A stretch of 64,000 nucleotides of DNA from Pseudomonas lalucatii (GTDB lineage Bacteria; Pseudomonadota; Gammaproteobacteria; Pseudomonadales; Pseudomonadaceae). The stretch is taken from positions 2,356,001 through 2,420,000 of the forward strand of contig NZ_JADPMV010000001.1 in assembly GCF_018398425.1 (NCBI RefSeq), written 5' to 3'. Within the stretch, counting starts at the first letter, position 1, and each line of letters starts with the position of its first letter. Of this stretch, positions 35,643-45,979 are shown in pieces. Made by a program: the position numbers and the translations under genes. The notes under the pieces are model-generated. The model was not told the origin of the DNA, did no database searches, and was given only the letters and a program-made list of their open reading frames with translations.

Positions 35643-36956
35643 TCAGGCCGCGTCGCGCGGCAGCAGCAGGCCCAGGGGCAGGCAGACCCGCGCCTCCAGG
35701 CCGCCGCCGGAGCGGTTGCGCAGCTCGACGCTGCCGCCGTGCAGCGCGGCGATGCGCTTGACGATGGCCAGCCCCAGGCCCGCGCCCTGGCCGCCGCGGG
35801 CGCGGTCGCCGCGGATGAAGGGGTTGAAGATGCTGCTCAGCTCGTCCGGAGCGATGCCGGCGCCACGGTCGAGCACGCTGAGCACCACGTAGGGCGCGCT
35901 GTGGTGGCCGGACAGGTAGGCGGCCACCTCCACCGCGTCGCCGCCGTAGCGCAGGGCATTCTCGATCAGGTTGACCAGCAGGCGCTTGATCGACACCCGG
36001 CGCAGCGGGAAGGCCGGCAGCGGCTCCAGGCACAGGCGCACCCGTTCCCCCTGCTGGTTGTAGGGCGCCACCACCTCGCGGATCAGCTCGCCCAGATCGA
36101 ACGCCTCCAGCGGCTCGTCGCGACCGTCGCGGATGAAGGCGAGGAACTGGTCGAGGATCGCGTCCATGTCCTCGATGTCGCGCACCATGTCCTCGGTCAG
36201 CTCCGAGTCGCTGTCGAGAAACTCCATGGACAGGCGCAGGCGGGTCAGCGGCGTGCGCAGGTCGTGGGACACCCCGGCCAGCATCAGCTCGCGCTCGCGG
36301 GCGGCCTGCTCGACGTCCTCGGCCATCTGGTTGAAGGCGCGGTAGACCTCGGCCATCTCGCTCGGCGTGTCGCCGACCGGCAGGCGCACGCTGCGCCCCT
36401 GGCCGATCTGCCGGGCGGCGAACACCAGGCGCTTGAGCGGCGCGCTGAGCTGGCGCACGAAGATCCAGGCCGCCGCGGTGGACAGCAGGCCGATGCCGAG
36501 GAACCAGCCGAGCACGCTCCAGATCCGCTGGCCGCGCAGCGGGTGGGGGTACATGGGCACCCGCAGCCAGCCGTCGTCGAAGGCCGGGGCGTGCACCCAG
36601 AGCGCCGGCGGGCTGTGCACCCGCACCCGCACCTCGGTGTCCGGGCCCAGCTCGGCCTGCATCTGGCGCTGGAAGATCTCGCTGTAGGGCCAGTGCTGCT
36701 CGCTGGCCGGCACGGCCTTGTAGGGCACCCGCTTGAGGCCGGCGGCCGCGGCGATGGTCGCGCGGTCCTCCGGATCGGCCGCCCAGTAGGCGCGCAGGGT
36801 CAGGGCCGCGCCGTGGCTGTACTGGCGGTCGACCAGCACGTCCTCGTTCATCATCAGATAGACCAGGGTCAGCGCCTTGGAGAACAGCACGACCACCAGC
36901 ACCAGCCAGAGGGTACGGGCGAAGAAGCTTTGCGGGAACCACAGCGGGGTTTTCAT
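35643..36956 (-). CDS. envZ: EnvZ-type sensor histidine kinase
   Basis: 437 residues from MKTPLWFPQSFFARTLWLVL. Two membrane helices (about 15-38 and 155-175) bracket a periplasmic domain; then HAMP (RQLSAPLKRLVFAARQIGQG), the phosphorylation helix with AGVSHDLRTPLTRLRLSMEF, and ATPase boxes NLIENALRYGG, DRGAGIAPDELSSIFNPFIR and GAGLGLAIVKRI. It pairs with OmpR just upstream; the equivalent pair in P. aeruginosa is AmgS/AmgR (PA5199/PA5200), which responds to membrane stress. Gene ends nine bases from rimK. Confidence 0.93.
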   Translation of the reverse strand: MKTPLWFPQSFFARTLWLVLVVVLFSKALTLVYLMMNEDVLVDRQYSHGAALTLRAYWAADPEDRATIAAAAGLKRVPYKAVPASEQHWPYSEIFQRQMQAELGPDTEVRVRVHSPPALWVHAPAFDDGWLRVPMYPHPLRGQRIWSVLGWFLGIGLLSTAAAWIFVRQLSAPLKRLVFAARQIGQGRSVRLPVGDTPSEMAEVYRAFNQMAEDVEQAARERELMLAGVSHDLRTPLTRLRLSMEFLDSDSELTEDMVRDIEDMDAILDQFLAFIRDGRDEPLEAFDLGELIREVVAPYNQQGERVRLCLEPLPAFPLRRVSIKRLLVNLIENALRYGGDAVEVAAYLSGHHSAPYVVLSVLDRGAGIAPDELSSIFNPFIRGDRARGGQGAGLGLAIVKRIAALHGGSVELRNRSGGGLEARVCLPLGLLLPRDAA

Positions 36957-36969
36957 AAGCGGCTCGGCG

Positions 36970-37050
36970 TAGGGTGGAAAACGGTCACGGGCCTTTTCCA
37001 CCAGGCGATCTCATCGGTGGGTAAGCCCCATGCGGCGTTATCCACCCTAG
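36970..37050. repeat. Intergenic repeat with TAGGGTGGA inverted ends
   Basis: TAGGGTGGA at 36970 is repeated inverted as TCCACCCTA ending at 37049; a second GGTGGAAAA/TTTTCCACC pair lies inside. It fills the space between ompR and envZ and resembles the GTAGGG-type repeats of the RHS region in style but not in sequence. Confidence 0.65.
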
Positions 37051-37784
37051 GACTTGGCACCGTCCGGGACGAACACATAACCGACGCCCCAGACCGTCTG
37101 GATATAGCGCGGCTTGGAGGGGTCCGGCTCGATCAGGCGGCGCAGGCGCGAGATCTGCACGTCGATGGAGCGCTCCAGGGCGTCCCACTCGCGGCCGCGG
37201 GCCAGGTTCATCAGCTTGTCCCGGGTCAGCGGCTCGCGGGCGTGCTGCACCAGAGCCTTGAGCACGGCGAACTCGCCGGTGGTGAGCATGTGCACCTGCT
37301 CGCCCTTCTTCAACTCGCGGGTGGCCAGCGACAGCTGGTAGTCGCCGAAGCTCACCGTCTGCTCCTCGCTGCCCGGCGCCCCCGGTACCACCGGCGCCTG
37401 GCGGCGCAGCACGGCCTTGATCCGCGCCAGCAGCTCGCGCGGGTTGAAGGGCTTGGCCAGGTAGTCGTCGGCGCCCAGTTCCAGGCCCTGGATGCGGCTG
37501 GCCTCGTCGCCCTTGGCGGTGAGCATGATGATCGGCACCTGGTTGTTCGCCTCGCGCAGGCGGCGGCAGGCGGACAGGCCGTCCTCGCCCGGCAGCATCA
37601 GGTCGAGCACCACCAGGTTGAACAGCTCGCGCGCCAGCAGGCGGTCCATCTGCTCGACGTTCTCCACGGTGCGCACGCGGTAGCCCTGCTCCTCGAAGAA
37701 GCGCTCGAGCAGGCGACGCAGGCGGGCATCGTCATCGACGATAAGGATTTTCTCGCCTTCGACAGAAGAGGCGGTACCGCTCAT
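37047..37784 (-). CDS. ompR: OmpR-type response regulator
   Basis: 245 residues. Receiver domain with acidic pocket DDD (about 17-19), phosphoacceptor Asp in NLVVLDLMLPGEDGLSACRR and Lys in YLAKPFNP; then a winged-helix DNA-binding domain (VLKALVQHAREPLTRDKLMN, IDVQISRLRRLIEPDPSKPR and YIQTVWGVGYVFVPDG). Partner of the downstream EnvZ. By synteny it corresponds to AmgR of P. aeruginosa, tied to aminoglycoside and envelope stress. Confidence 0.95.
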   Translation of the reverse strand: MSGTASSVEGEKILIVDDDARLRRLLERFFEEQGYRVRTVENVEQMDRLLARELFNLVVLDLMLPGEDGLSACRRLREANNQVPIIMLTAKGDEASRIQGLELGADDYLAKPFNPRELLARIKAVLRRQAPVVPGAPGSEEQTVSFGDYQLSLATRELKKGEQVHMLTTGEFAVLKALVQHAREPLTRDKLMNLARGREWDALERSIDVQISRLRRLIEPDPSKPRYIQTVWGVGYVFVPDGAKS

Positions 37785-37935
37785 AGAGGCTCCTAGATCG
37801 AGGGGCTGTCGCGCCCGAAGGGCGCTCGAACAGCGGGCAACGTCGGCATTATGGCCCAGCCACGGCCCCCGGCGGGCCGGCCATTGTTAGCAGATTTTTC
37901 CCCGAACGGTTCCCAGCACGCCGCCGGGCGGTGTT

Positions 37936-37985
37936 TATAATGCGCCGCTTTCGTGTCTGGCCAGTGCTCTGCGTGGCCGGTTTTT
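37936..37985 (+). promoter_or_regulatory. tex promoter and terminator-like leader hairpin
   Basis: A perfect -10 box TATAAT lies at 37936-37941; no good -35 is visible 17 bases upstream. The leader then forms CTGGCCA (37957-37963) with TGGCCGG (37974-37980), followed by TTTTT at 37981-37985, 24 bases before the tex ATG. This has the look of an intrinsic terminator in the 5' leader. Confidence 0.55.
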
Positions 37986-38008
37986 CGTTTCAGTGTGGGT
38001 AGCTCTAT

Positions 38009-40321
<2,313 letters not shown>

Positions 40322-40324
40322 GCC

Positions 40325-40711
40325 ATGAGCCACAGCGCCCCGGTCGGCCAGAACAGCGCATTCAGCACGCTGCTCGGCATGACCATCGAGAAAGCCGAGA
40401 GCGGCGAGGCTCAGGTACGCATGAGCATGCAGGACCACCTGCTCAACCTGCACGGGCGCATGCACGGCGGCGCGCTGTTCTCGCTGATCGACACGGCCAT
40501 GGGCCAGGCCAGCCACAGCCTGTTCGATGGCCAGGCCGGCAGCATGACCCTGGAGTGCAAGATCAACTACATCCGCGCGGTCGAAGACGGCGAGATCGTC
40601 TGCAACGCCCGGGTGCTGAATGCCGGGCGCAAGGTGCATGTGCTGGAAGCGCGGGTGCAGCAGGGCGACAGGCTGGTCGCCACGGCCCAGGCCACCTTCA
40701 TCTGCAAGTGA
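40325..40711 (+). CDS. PaaI-family hotdog thioesterase
   Basis: 128 residues; hotdog fold with the catalytic segment HGRMHGGALFSLIDTAMGQA (about 45-60) and a substrate-contact strand ECKINYIRAVEDGEIVCNAR. It hydrolyses acyl- or aryl-CoA. It starts three bases after tex, so is cotranscribed; this corresponds to PA5202. Confidence 0.9.
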   Translation: MSHSAPVGQNSAFSTLLGMTIEKAESGEAQVRMSMQDHLLNLHGRMHGGALFSLIDTAMGQASHSLFDGQAGSMTLECKINYIRAVEDGEIVCNARVLNAGRKVHVLEARVQQGDRLVATAQATFICK

Positions 40712-40818
40712 GCCACCGGAGCCGGTGCGCCGTCCGTGGCCGCCGGCCCTTCGAGGCCGAGGCGCATCGGCACGGCAGGCGGGTCGCTCTGGCGCACGCC
40801 ACCTTCGCCTGCGGGTAA
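40708..40818 (+). pseudogene. Fragment of a second thioesterase C-terminus
   Basis: In the frame ending TAA at 40816-40818 the last residues read EAEAHRHGRRVALAHATFAC, closely matching the hotdog C-terminus of the preceding gene (EARVQQGDRLVATAQATFIC). The coding part before it is lost apart from a few codons. It looks like a tandem duplicate that has been deleted. The rest of 40819-40959 shows nothing else. Confidence 0.5.
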
Positions 40819-40959
40819 CTGCCAACGCCCGGGCTGGTCTAGGGTAAAGCGTCCGTCCCTAGCCCAGGCCCGGGAGCAAAGCGCCGTTACCGATTCCCCC
40901 TTGTAGAGCTGTCGATCCACCCCCATATTGGGCCGACCGACGCGTGAAGGAATGCAATC

Positions 40960-42540
40960 TTGAGCGACCTGTTATCCCGCCGCCTGGCCCTGCTCGGCGA
41001 GCGCGCCAACCTCTCCCTGCTTTCCCAGTGCCTGCACGGCATCGAGCGCGAATGCCTGCGCGTCGACAGCGACGGCCAGCTGGCCCTGACCCCGCACCCG
41101 GCGGCCCTCGGCTCGGCGCTGACCCACCCGCAGATCACCACCGACTACTCGGAGGCGCTGCTGGAGTTCATCACCCCGGCCGAGGCCGACCCGGCCACCA
41201 CCCTGGCCGACCTCGAGCTGATCCACAGGTACGCCTACAGCAAGCTCGACGGCGAATACCTGTGGAGCCCGTCGATGCCCTGCGCCCTGCCGGACGAGGA
41301 GACCATCCCCATCGCCCGCTACGGCGACTCGCATATCGGCCGGCTCAAGTACGTGTACCGCAAGGGCCTGGCGCTGCGCTACGGCAAGACCATGCAGTGC
41401 ATCGCCGGCATCCACTACAACTTCTCCCTGCCGGACAGCCTCTGGGCCCTGCTGCAGCATGCCGAAGGCGACAGCCGCAGCGCCCGCGACTACCAGTCGG
41501 CGCGCTACATCGGCCTGATCCGCAACTTCCGCCGCTACAGCTGGCTGCTGATGTACCTGTTCGGCGCCTCGCCGGCCCTGGACGCCGGCTTCATGCGCGG
41601 CCGCCCGCACCAACTGCAGCAGCTCGACGCCGACACCCTCTACCTGCCCTACGCCACCAGCCTGCGCATGAGCGACCTGGGCTACCAGAGCAACGCCCAG
41701 GCCGGCCTGACCCCCTGCTACAACGACCTGGCCAGCTACACCGACAGCCTGCGCCAGGCGGTCGGCACGCCCTACCCGGCCTATGTCGAGGCCGGCACGC
41801 AGAAGGACGGCGAGTGGCTGCAGCTCAACACCAACATCCTGCAGATCGAGAACGAGTACTACTCGAACATCCGCCCCAAGCGGGTGACCCACAGCGGCGA
41901 GCGGCCGATCCAGGCCCTGGTGGCCCGCGGCGTGCAGTACGTCGAGGTGCGCTGCCTGGACATCAACCCCTTCCTGCCGCTGGGCATCGACCTCGCCGAG
42001 GCGCGCTTCCTCGACGCCTTCCTGCTGTTCTGCGCGCTGCACAGCAGCCCGCTGCTGGACAGCGACGAGTGCCACGCCTGCACCGACAACTTCCTCGCGG
42101 TGGTCAAGGAGGGCCGCCGCCCCGGCCTGCAGCTGCAGCGCCAGGGCCAGGCCGTCGGCCTGCAGGCCTGGGCCGAGGAGCTGCTCGACAGCATCCGGCC
42201 GCTGGCCGAACTGCTCGACCGCAGCCTGGGCGGCGACGCCCACCTGCAGGCGCTGCAGGCGCAGCGGGCCAAGGTGGCCGATGCCGCGCTGACGCCCTCG
42301 GCCCAGGTCCTCGCCCAGTTGCAGCAGGGGGAGAGCTTCACCCAGTTCGCCCTGCGCCACAGCAAGCTGCACGCCGAGCACTTCCGCAGCCTACCGCTGA
42401 GCGCCGAACGGCAGGCCGCCTTCGAGGCGGCCGCGGCGAAGTCGCTGCGCGACCAGGCGGAACTGGAGGCCCAGGAAGAAGGTGACTTCGACAGCTTCGC
42501 CGCGGCGTACCAGGCCAGCATCCTGGCCCAGGCGATCTAG
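40960..42540 (+). CDS. gshA: Glutamate-cysteine ligase
   Basis: 526 residues from a TTG start behind GAAGGA. It makes gamma-glutamylcysteine, the first step of glutathione synthesis. Family signatures: [74 protein letters not shown] and [20 protein letters not shown]. It is the proteobacterial (type 1) enzyme of normal length. On the right it is followed by a small gene and the T6SS island instead of argA directly. Confidence 0.95.
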   Translation: MSDLLSRRLALLGERANLSLLSQCLHGIERECLRVDSDGQLALTPHPAALGSALTHPQITTDYSEALLEFITPAEADPATTLADLELIHRYAYSKLDGEYLWSPSMPCALPDEETIPIARYGDSHIGRLKYVYRKGLALRYGKTMQCIAGIHYNFSLPDSLWALLQHAEGDSRSARDYQSARYIGLIRNFRRYSWLLMYLFGASPALDAGFMRGRPHQLQQLDADTLYLPYATSLRMSDLGYQSNAQAGLTPCYNDLASYTDSLRQAVGTPYPAYVEAGTQKDGEWLQLNTNILQIENEYYSNIRPKRVTHSGERPIQALVARGVQYVEVRCLDINPFLPLGIDLAEARFLDAFLLFCALHSSPLLDSDECHACTDNFLAVVKEGRRPGLQLQRQGQAVGLQAWAEELLDSIRPLAELLDRSLGGDAHLQALQAQRAKVADAALTPSAQVLAQLQQGESFTQFALRHSKLHAEHFRSLPLSAERQAAFEAAAAKSLRDQAELEAQEEGDFDSFAAAYQASILAQAI

Positions 42541-42609
42541 CGAACTCCATCACAAATACAACCAGCGGGGCAAAGGCCGGGACCGACGGCCCGCTGCACC
42601 CCGCTCGGC

Positions 42610-42855
42610 ATGGCTAGCATAGACCCGGAAGAAGCCACGCGAGCCCTGCCCATGGCGTCCGACGCCCGACCCGACGATACCCGCCAGTGGAGCCTGGAGA
42701 GCCTGAACAAGGCCTACCAACAAGGCTACATGGCGGGCCTGACCGGCCAGCCGAACAGCCAGCAGCCCTATGCCGCCGAAGTGCCCGCCGCGGCCTGGGA
42801 GGCCGGCTGGGAAGACGGTCACGAGCAGCTGCTGCGCCAGCAGAAGAGCGCCTGA
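42610..42855 (+). CDS. Ribosome-modulation-factor-like small protein
   Basis: 81 residues, or 67 from the ATG at 42652. The second half reads LNKAYQQGYMAGLTGQPNSQ then QPYAAEVPAAAWEAGWEDGH, matching the RMF pattern: an aromatic GYxAGxxG, a PY pair, and WxxGWxxG spaced about 15 residues apart. RMF dimerises 70S ribosomes in stationary phase. The basic N-terminus of RMF is replaced here by an acidic one, so a divergent role is possible. The neighbouring 42541-42609 is short and empty. Confidence 0.6.
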   Translation: MASIDPEEATRALPMASDARPDDTRQWSLESLNKAYQQGYMAGLTGQPNSQQPYAAEVPAAAWEAGWEDGHEQLLRQQKSA

Positions 42856-43197
42856 GCCGCCCGCCCGGCAGCCGGACACCCCGCAGCGACTGCTCCGCTC
42901 CCCTTGCCTCGCCCCGCGAGTGTGCAGCTTATTGCTCGCCAGCCTGTGGACAAGGCTGTGCATAGCGCCACCCAGGCCCCGCCAATCCTGACGCCAAACC
43001 GCATTGCGCAACTTTCTGCGCAGGCCTGCGCCACTCTCTGCGCAGCTTTTCGTGAACCCTGTCATGGGTCGCGTCTCGAAATGCCACAAAACACTTTAAG
43101 TCATTGTTTTTATAGATATTTATATTGATGGCACGGTGCTCGCTATAGACCCGGCTCCCGGATCACCCGATCCACGAACCAGGCAAGGAGAGCATTC
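42856..43197. promoter_or_regulatory. hcp upstream region with sigma-54-like promoter
   Basis: An AT-rich tract at about 43080-43125 precedes TGGCACGGTGCTCGCTA at 43129-43145. This matches the sigma-54 -24/-12 consensus (TGGCACG, four bases, TTGC) with one change in TTGC. It lies about 53 bases before the hcp ATG. The remaining 42856-43080 shows no gene. Confidence 0.65.
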
Positions 43198-43716
43198 ATG
43201 CCAACACCCGCGTATCTGTCCCTCGAAGGCACCAAGCAAGGTCTGATCACCGCTGGCACCTTCACCGAGGACTCGGTCGGCAACATCTTCCAGGAAGGTC
43301 ACGAAGACCAGATTCTGGTGCAAGCCTTCAACCACCAGGTCATCATCCCGCGTGACCCGCAGTCCGGCCAGCCGACCGGCCAGCGCGTGCACAAGCCGCT
43401 GATGATCACCAAGGTGTTCGACAAGTCCTCGCCGCTGATCTTCAACTCCCTGACCTCCGGCGAACGCCTGAGCAAGTGCCGCCTGGAGTGGTACCGCACC
43501 TCCTCCACCGGTACCCAGGAGCACTACTTCACCATCGAACTGGAAGACGCGGTGATCGTCGACGTACAGTCGCGCATGCCGAACTGCCAGGACCCGGGCA
43601 TGTCCCACTTCACCCACCTGGAAGACGTCTACTTCACCTACCGCAAGATCGTCTGGACCCACGAAGTCTCCGGCACTTCCGGCTCCGACGACTGGCGTAC
43701 GCCGATCTCCGCCTAA
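43198..43716 (+). CDS. hcp: Type VI secretion tube protein Hcp
   Basis: 172 residues; strong AAGGAG site. The sequence starts MPTPAYLSLEGTKQGLITAG and contains SVGNIFQEGHEDQILVQAFN, LMITKVFDKSSPLIFNSLTS and the C-terminal FTYRKIVWTHEVSGTSGSDD, which are nearly universal in HcpA/HcpB/HcpC-type proteins. Hcp hexamers stack into the T6SS inner tube and also carry some effectors. A strong terminator follows, so hcp can be made in large excess over vgrG. Confidence 0.95.
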   Translation: MPTPAYLSLEGTKQGLITAGTFTEDSVGNIFQEGHEDQILVQAFNHQVIIPRDPQSGQPTGQRVHKPLMITKVFDKSSPLIFNSLTSGERLSKCRLEWYRTSSTGTQEHYFTIELEDAVIVDVQSRMPNCQDPGMSHFTHLEDVYFTYRKIVWTHEVSGTSGSDDWRTPISA

Positions 43717-43736
43717 GGTGATCGTGCGGTAACGCT

Positions 43737-43771
43737 CACGACGGCCAGGCAGAGTCCTGGCCGTCGTGTTT
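43737..43771 (+). terminator. Terminator after hcp
   Basis: CACGACGGCCAGG pairs with CCTGGCCGTCGTG around CAGAGT, then TTTC. It lies between hcp and vgrG. Confidence 0.85.
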
Positions 43772-43888
43772 CAGCCGGGAAATACCCGAAAAAGTCGAGT
43801 ACGCACGTTCTCCACGCCGCGCCTGGGTTACAACGGCGCCGCCGCGCGTACCGGCGCGACTCAAGGAACGATGGAAGAGGAACAACGG

Positions 43889-45979
43889 ATGTTCGCCCAG
43901 GCCAACCAGACCCATTTCAGCCTGGACATCGAGGGCGTCAGCCACGATCTCCAGATCCTCGAATTCAGCGGCCGCGAGGCGCTCAGCCAGCCCTTCGCCT
44001 TCGAGCTGGAGCTGGTCAGCGAACGCCCCGACCTCGACCTGGAAGCCCTGCTGCATCGGCCGGCCTTCCTCGCCCTGGCGCCAGCCGGCAACGGCATTCA
44101 CGGGCACATCTACCGCTTCGCCCAGGGCGAGTCCGGCAAACGCCTGACCCGCTACCACCTGAGCCTGAGGCCGCAGCTGGCCTACCTGGCGCACCGCGTC
44201 AACCAACGCATCTTCCAGCACCTGTCGGTGGCGCAGATCATCGGCCAAGTGCTCGAGGAGCACGGCATCCAGGCCAACGCCTACCGCTTCCAGCTCGGCT
44301 CGGTCTATCCCGAGCGCGAGTATTGCGTGCAGTACGACGAATCCGACCTGCACTTCGTCCAGCGCCTGTGCGAGGAGGAAGGCATCCATTACCACTTCCA
44401 GCACAGCACTGACGGGCATGTTCTGGTGTTCGGCGACGACCAGACGCCCTTCCCCAAGCTGGCCCCCACCGCCTACCAGCAGGACAGCGGCCTGGTCGCC
44501 GACACGCCTGCGATCAAGCGTTTCGGCGTGCGCGTGGAAACCCGCACCAGCCGGGTGACCCGCCGCGATTACGACTTCGAGAAGCCCAAGTTGCTGCTGG
44601 AGGCCGACGCCAAGAGCCCCTTCAGCCCGGACCTGGAGGACTACGACTACCCCGGCCGTTTCGTCGAGCGTGAGCGCGGCAAGCACCTGAGCCAGCGCGC
44701 CCTGGAACGCCACCGCCACGACTTCGAACTGGCCGAGGGCGAGAGCGACCAGAGCCTGCTGGTCAGCGGCCACTTCCTGGCCTTCACCGACCACCTGCGG
44801 CCCAGTTGGAACGACCTCTGGCTGCTCACCGAAGTGCAGCACCAGGGCAAGCAGCCCCAGGTACTGGAAGAGGCCGTGACCAGCCACACCGATAGAGCCG
44901 ATGGCTTCCAGCAGGGCTACCGCAACCGCTTCAGCGCCACGCCCTGGACGGTGCCCTACCGGCCGAGCGTGCGCCACCCCAAGCCGCGCATCCTCGGCAG
45001 CCAGAGCGCCGTGGTCACCGGCCCCGCCGGCGAAGAGATCCACTGCGACCAATACGGCCGGGTCAAGGTGCAGTTCCATTGGGACAGACAGGGCCAGGCC
45101 GACGACAAGACCAGCTGCTGGCTGCGCGTGTCCAGCAGCTGGGCCGGCGACCGCTACGGCGGCATCGCCATCCCGCGTATCGGCATGGAGGTGCTGGTGA
45201 CCTTCCTCGAAGGCGACCCCGACCAGCCGCTGGTGACCGGCTGCCTGTACCACAAGGAACACCAGGTGCCCTACGACCTGCCGGCGAACAAGACCCGCAG
45301 CCTGTTCAAGACCCTCAGCTCACCGGGCGGTGGCGGCTACAACGAGCTGCGTATCGAGGACCGCAAGGGCGCCGAACAGATCTACCTGCACGCCCAACGC
45401 GACTGGGACGAGAACATCGAGCACGACCAGAAGATTCGCGTCGGCAACCAGCGCCACGACACCGTCGAGGCCAACAGCCATAGCGAATTCAAGGCCGAGG
45501 AACACCGCACCACCCACGCCGACCGCAAGAGCGAGATCAAGGCCAACGACCACCTCAGCGTCGGCAACAACCAGCACATCAAGATCGGCACCGGCCAGTT
45601 CATCGACGCCGGCAGCGAAATCCACCTGTCCAGCGGCCAGAAAGTGGTGCTCGAAGCCGGCAGCGAACTGACCTTCAAGGCCGCCGGCAGCTTTATCAAG
45701 CTCGATGCCGGCGGCATCACCCTGGTTGGGCCGGTGATCAAGATCAACTCCGGCGGCGGGCCGGGCAGTGGGTCGGGGGCAGCGCCCATCTTGCCGATCA
45801 TTCCCAAACCCGCCGATACCGCACCGGTCGGCGAGAAGACCGGCAAGGCCAATATCAATCCGCTGTTGCCGCTGGCAAGCCTGGGCGAGCAAGGGCCGCA
45901 ACAACTGATCGTCGACGTATGGGGCGACCCCGCCTTGGGTGGCCAAGTACAACTGCTCGACCCGGAAGGTGACGCATGA
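43889..45979 (+). CDS. vgrG: Type VI secretion spike protein VgrG with C-terminal extension
   Basis: 696 residues from MFAQANQTHFSLDIEG; an ATG six codons upstream (MEEEQR, with AAGGA before it) is equally possible. The gp27-like part has FEFSGREALSQPFAFELELV-like strands, CVQYDESDLHFVQRLCEEEG and HYHFQHS; the gp5 OB-fold has QYGRVKVQFHWDRQGQADDK and WAGDRYGGIAIPRIGMEVLV. A beta-helix tail (VGNQRHDTVEANSHSEFKAE, KIGTGQFIDAGSEIHLSSGQ) ends at about 613. The last 85 or so residues are a Gly/Pro-rich linker and a short beta segment (QLIVDVWGDPALGGQVQLLD), a likely effector docking site. It overlaps the effector gene by four bases. Confidence 0.93.
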   Translation: MFAQANQTHFSLDIEGVSHDLQILEFSGREALSQPFAFELELVSERPDLDLEALLHRPAFLALAPAGNGIHGHIYRFAQGESGKRLTRYHLSLRPQLAYLAHRVNQRIFQHLSVAQIIGQVLEEHGIQANAYRFQLGSVYPEREYCVQYDESDLHFVQRLCEEEGIHYHFQHSTDGHVLVFGDDQTPFPKLAPTAYQQDSGLVADTPAIKRFGVRVETRTSRVTRRDYDFEKPKLLLEADAKSPFSPDLEDYDYPGRFVERERGKHLSQRALERHRHDFELAEGESDQSLLVSGHFLAFTDHLRPSWNDLWLLTEVQHQGKQPQVLEEAVTSHTDRADGFQQGYRNRFSATPWTVPYRPSVRHPKPRILGSQSAVVTGPAGEEIHCDQYGRVKVQFHWDRQGQADDKTSCWLRVSSSWAGDRYGGIAIPRIGMEVLVTFLEGDPDQPLVTGCLYHKEHQVPYDLPANKTRSLFKTLSSPGGGGYNELRIEDRKGAEQIYLHAQRDWDENIEHDQKIRVGNQRHDTVEANSHSEFKAEEHRTTHADRKSEIKANDHLSVGNNQHIKIGTGQFIDAGSEIHLSSGQKVVLEAGSELTFKAAGSFIKLDAGGITLVGPVIKINSGGGPGSGSGAAPILPIIPKPADTAPVGEKTGKANINPLLPLASLGEQGPQQLIVDVWGDPALGGQVQLLDPEGDA

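Noticed and set aside
36970..37050. Regulatory operator for ompR-envZ
   Set aside because: The inverted TAGGGTGGA arms look like a dispersed pseudomonad repeat rather than a specific operator.
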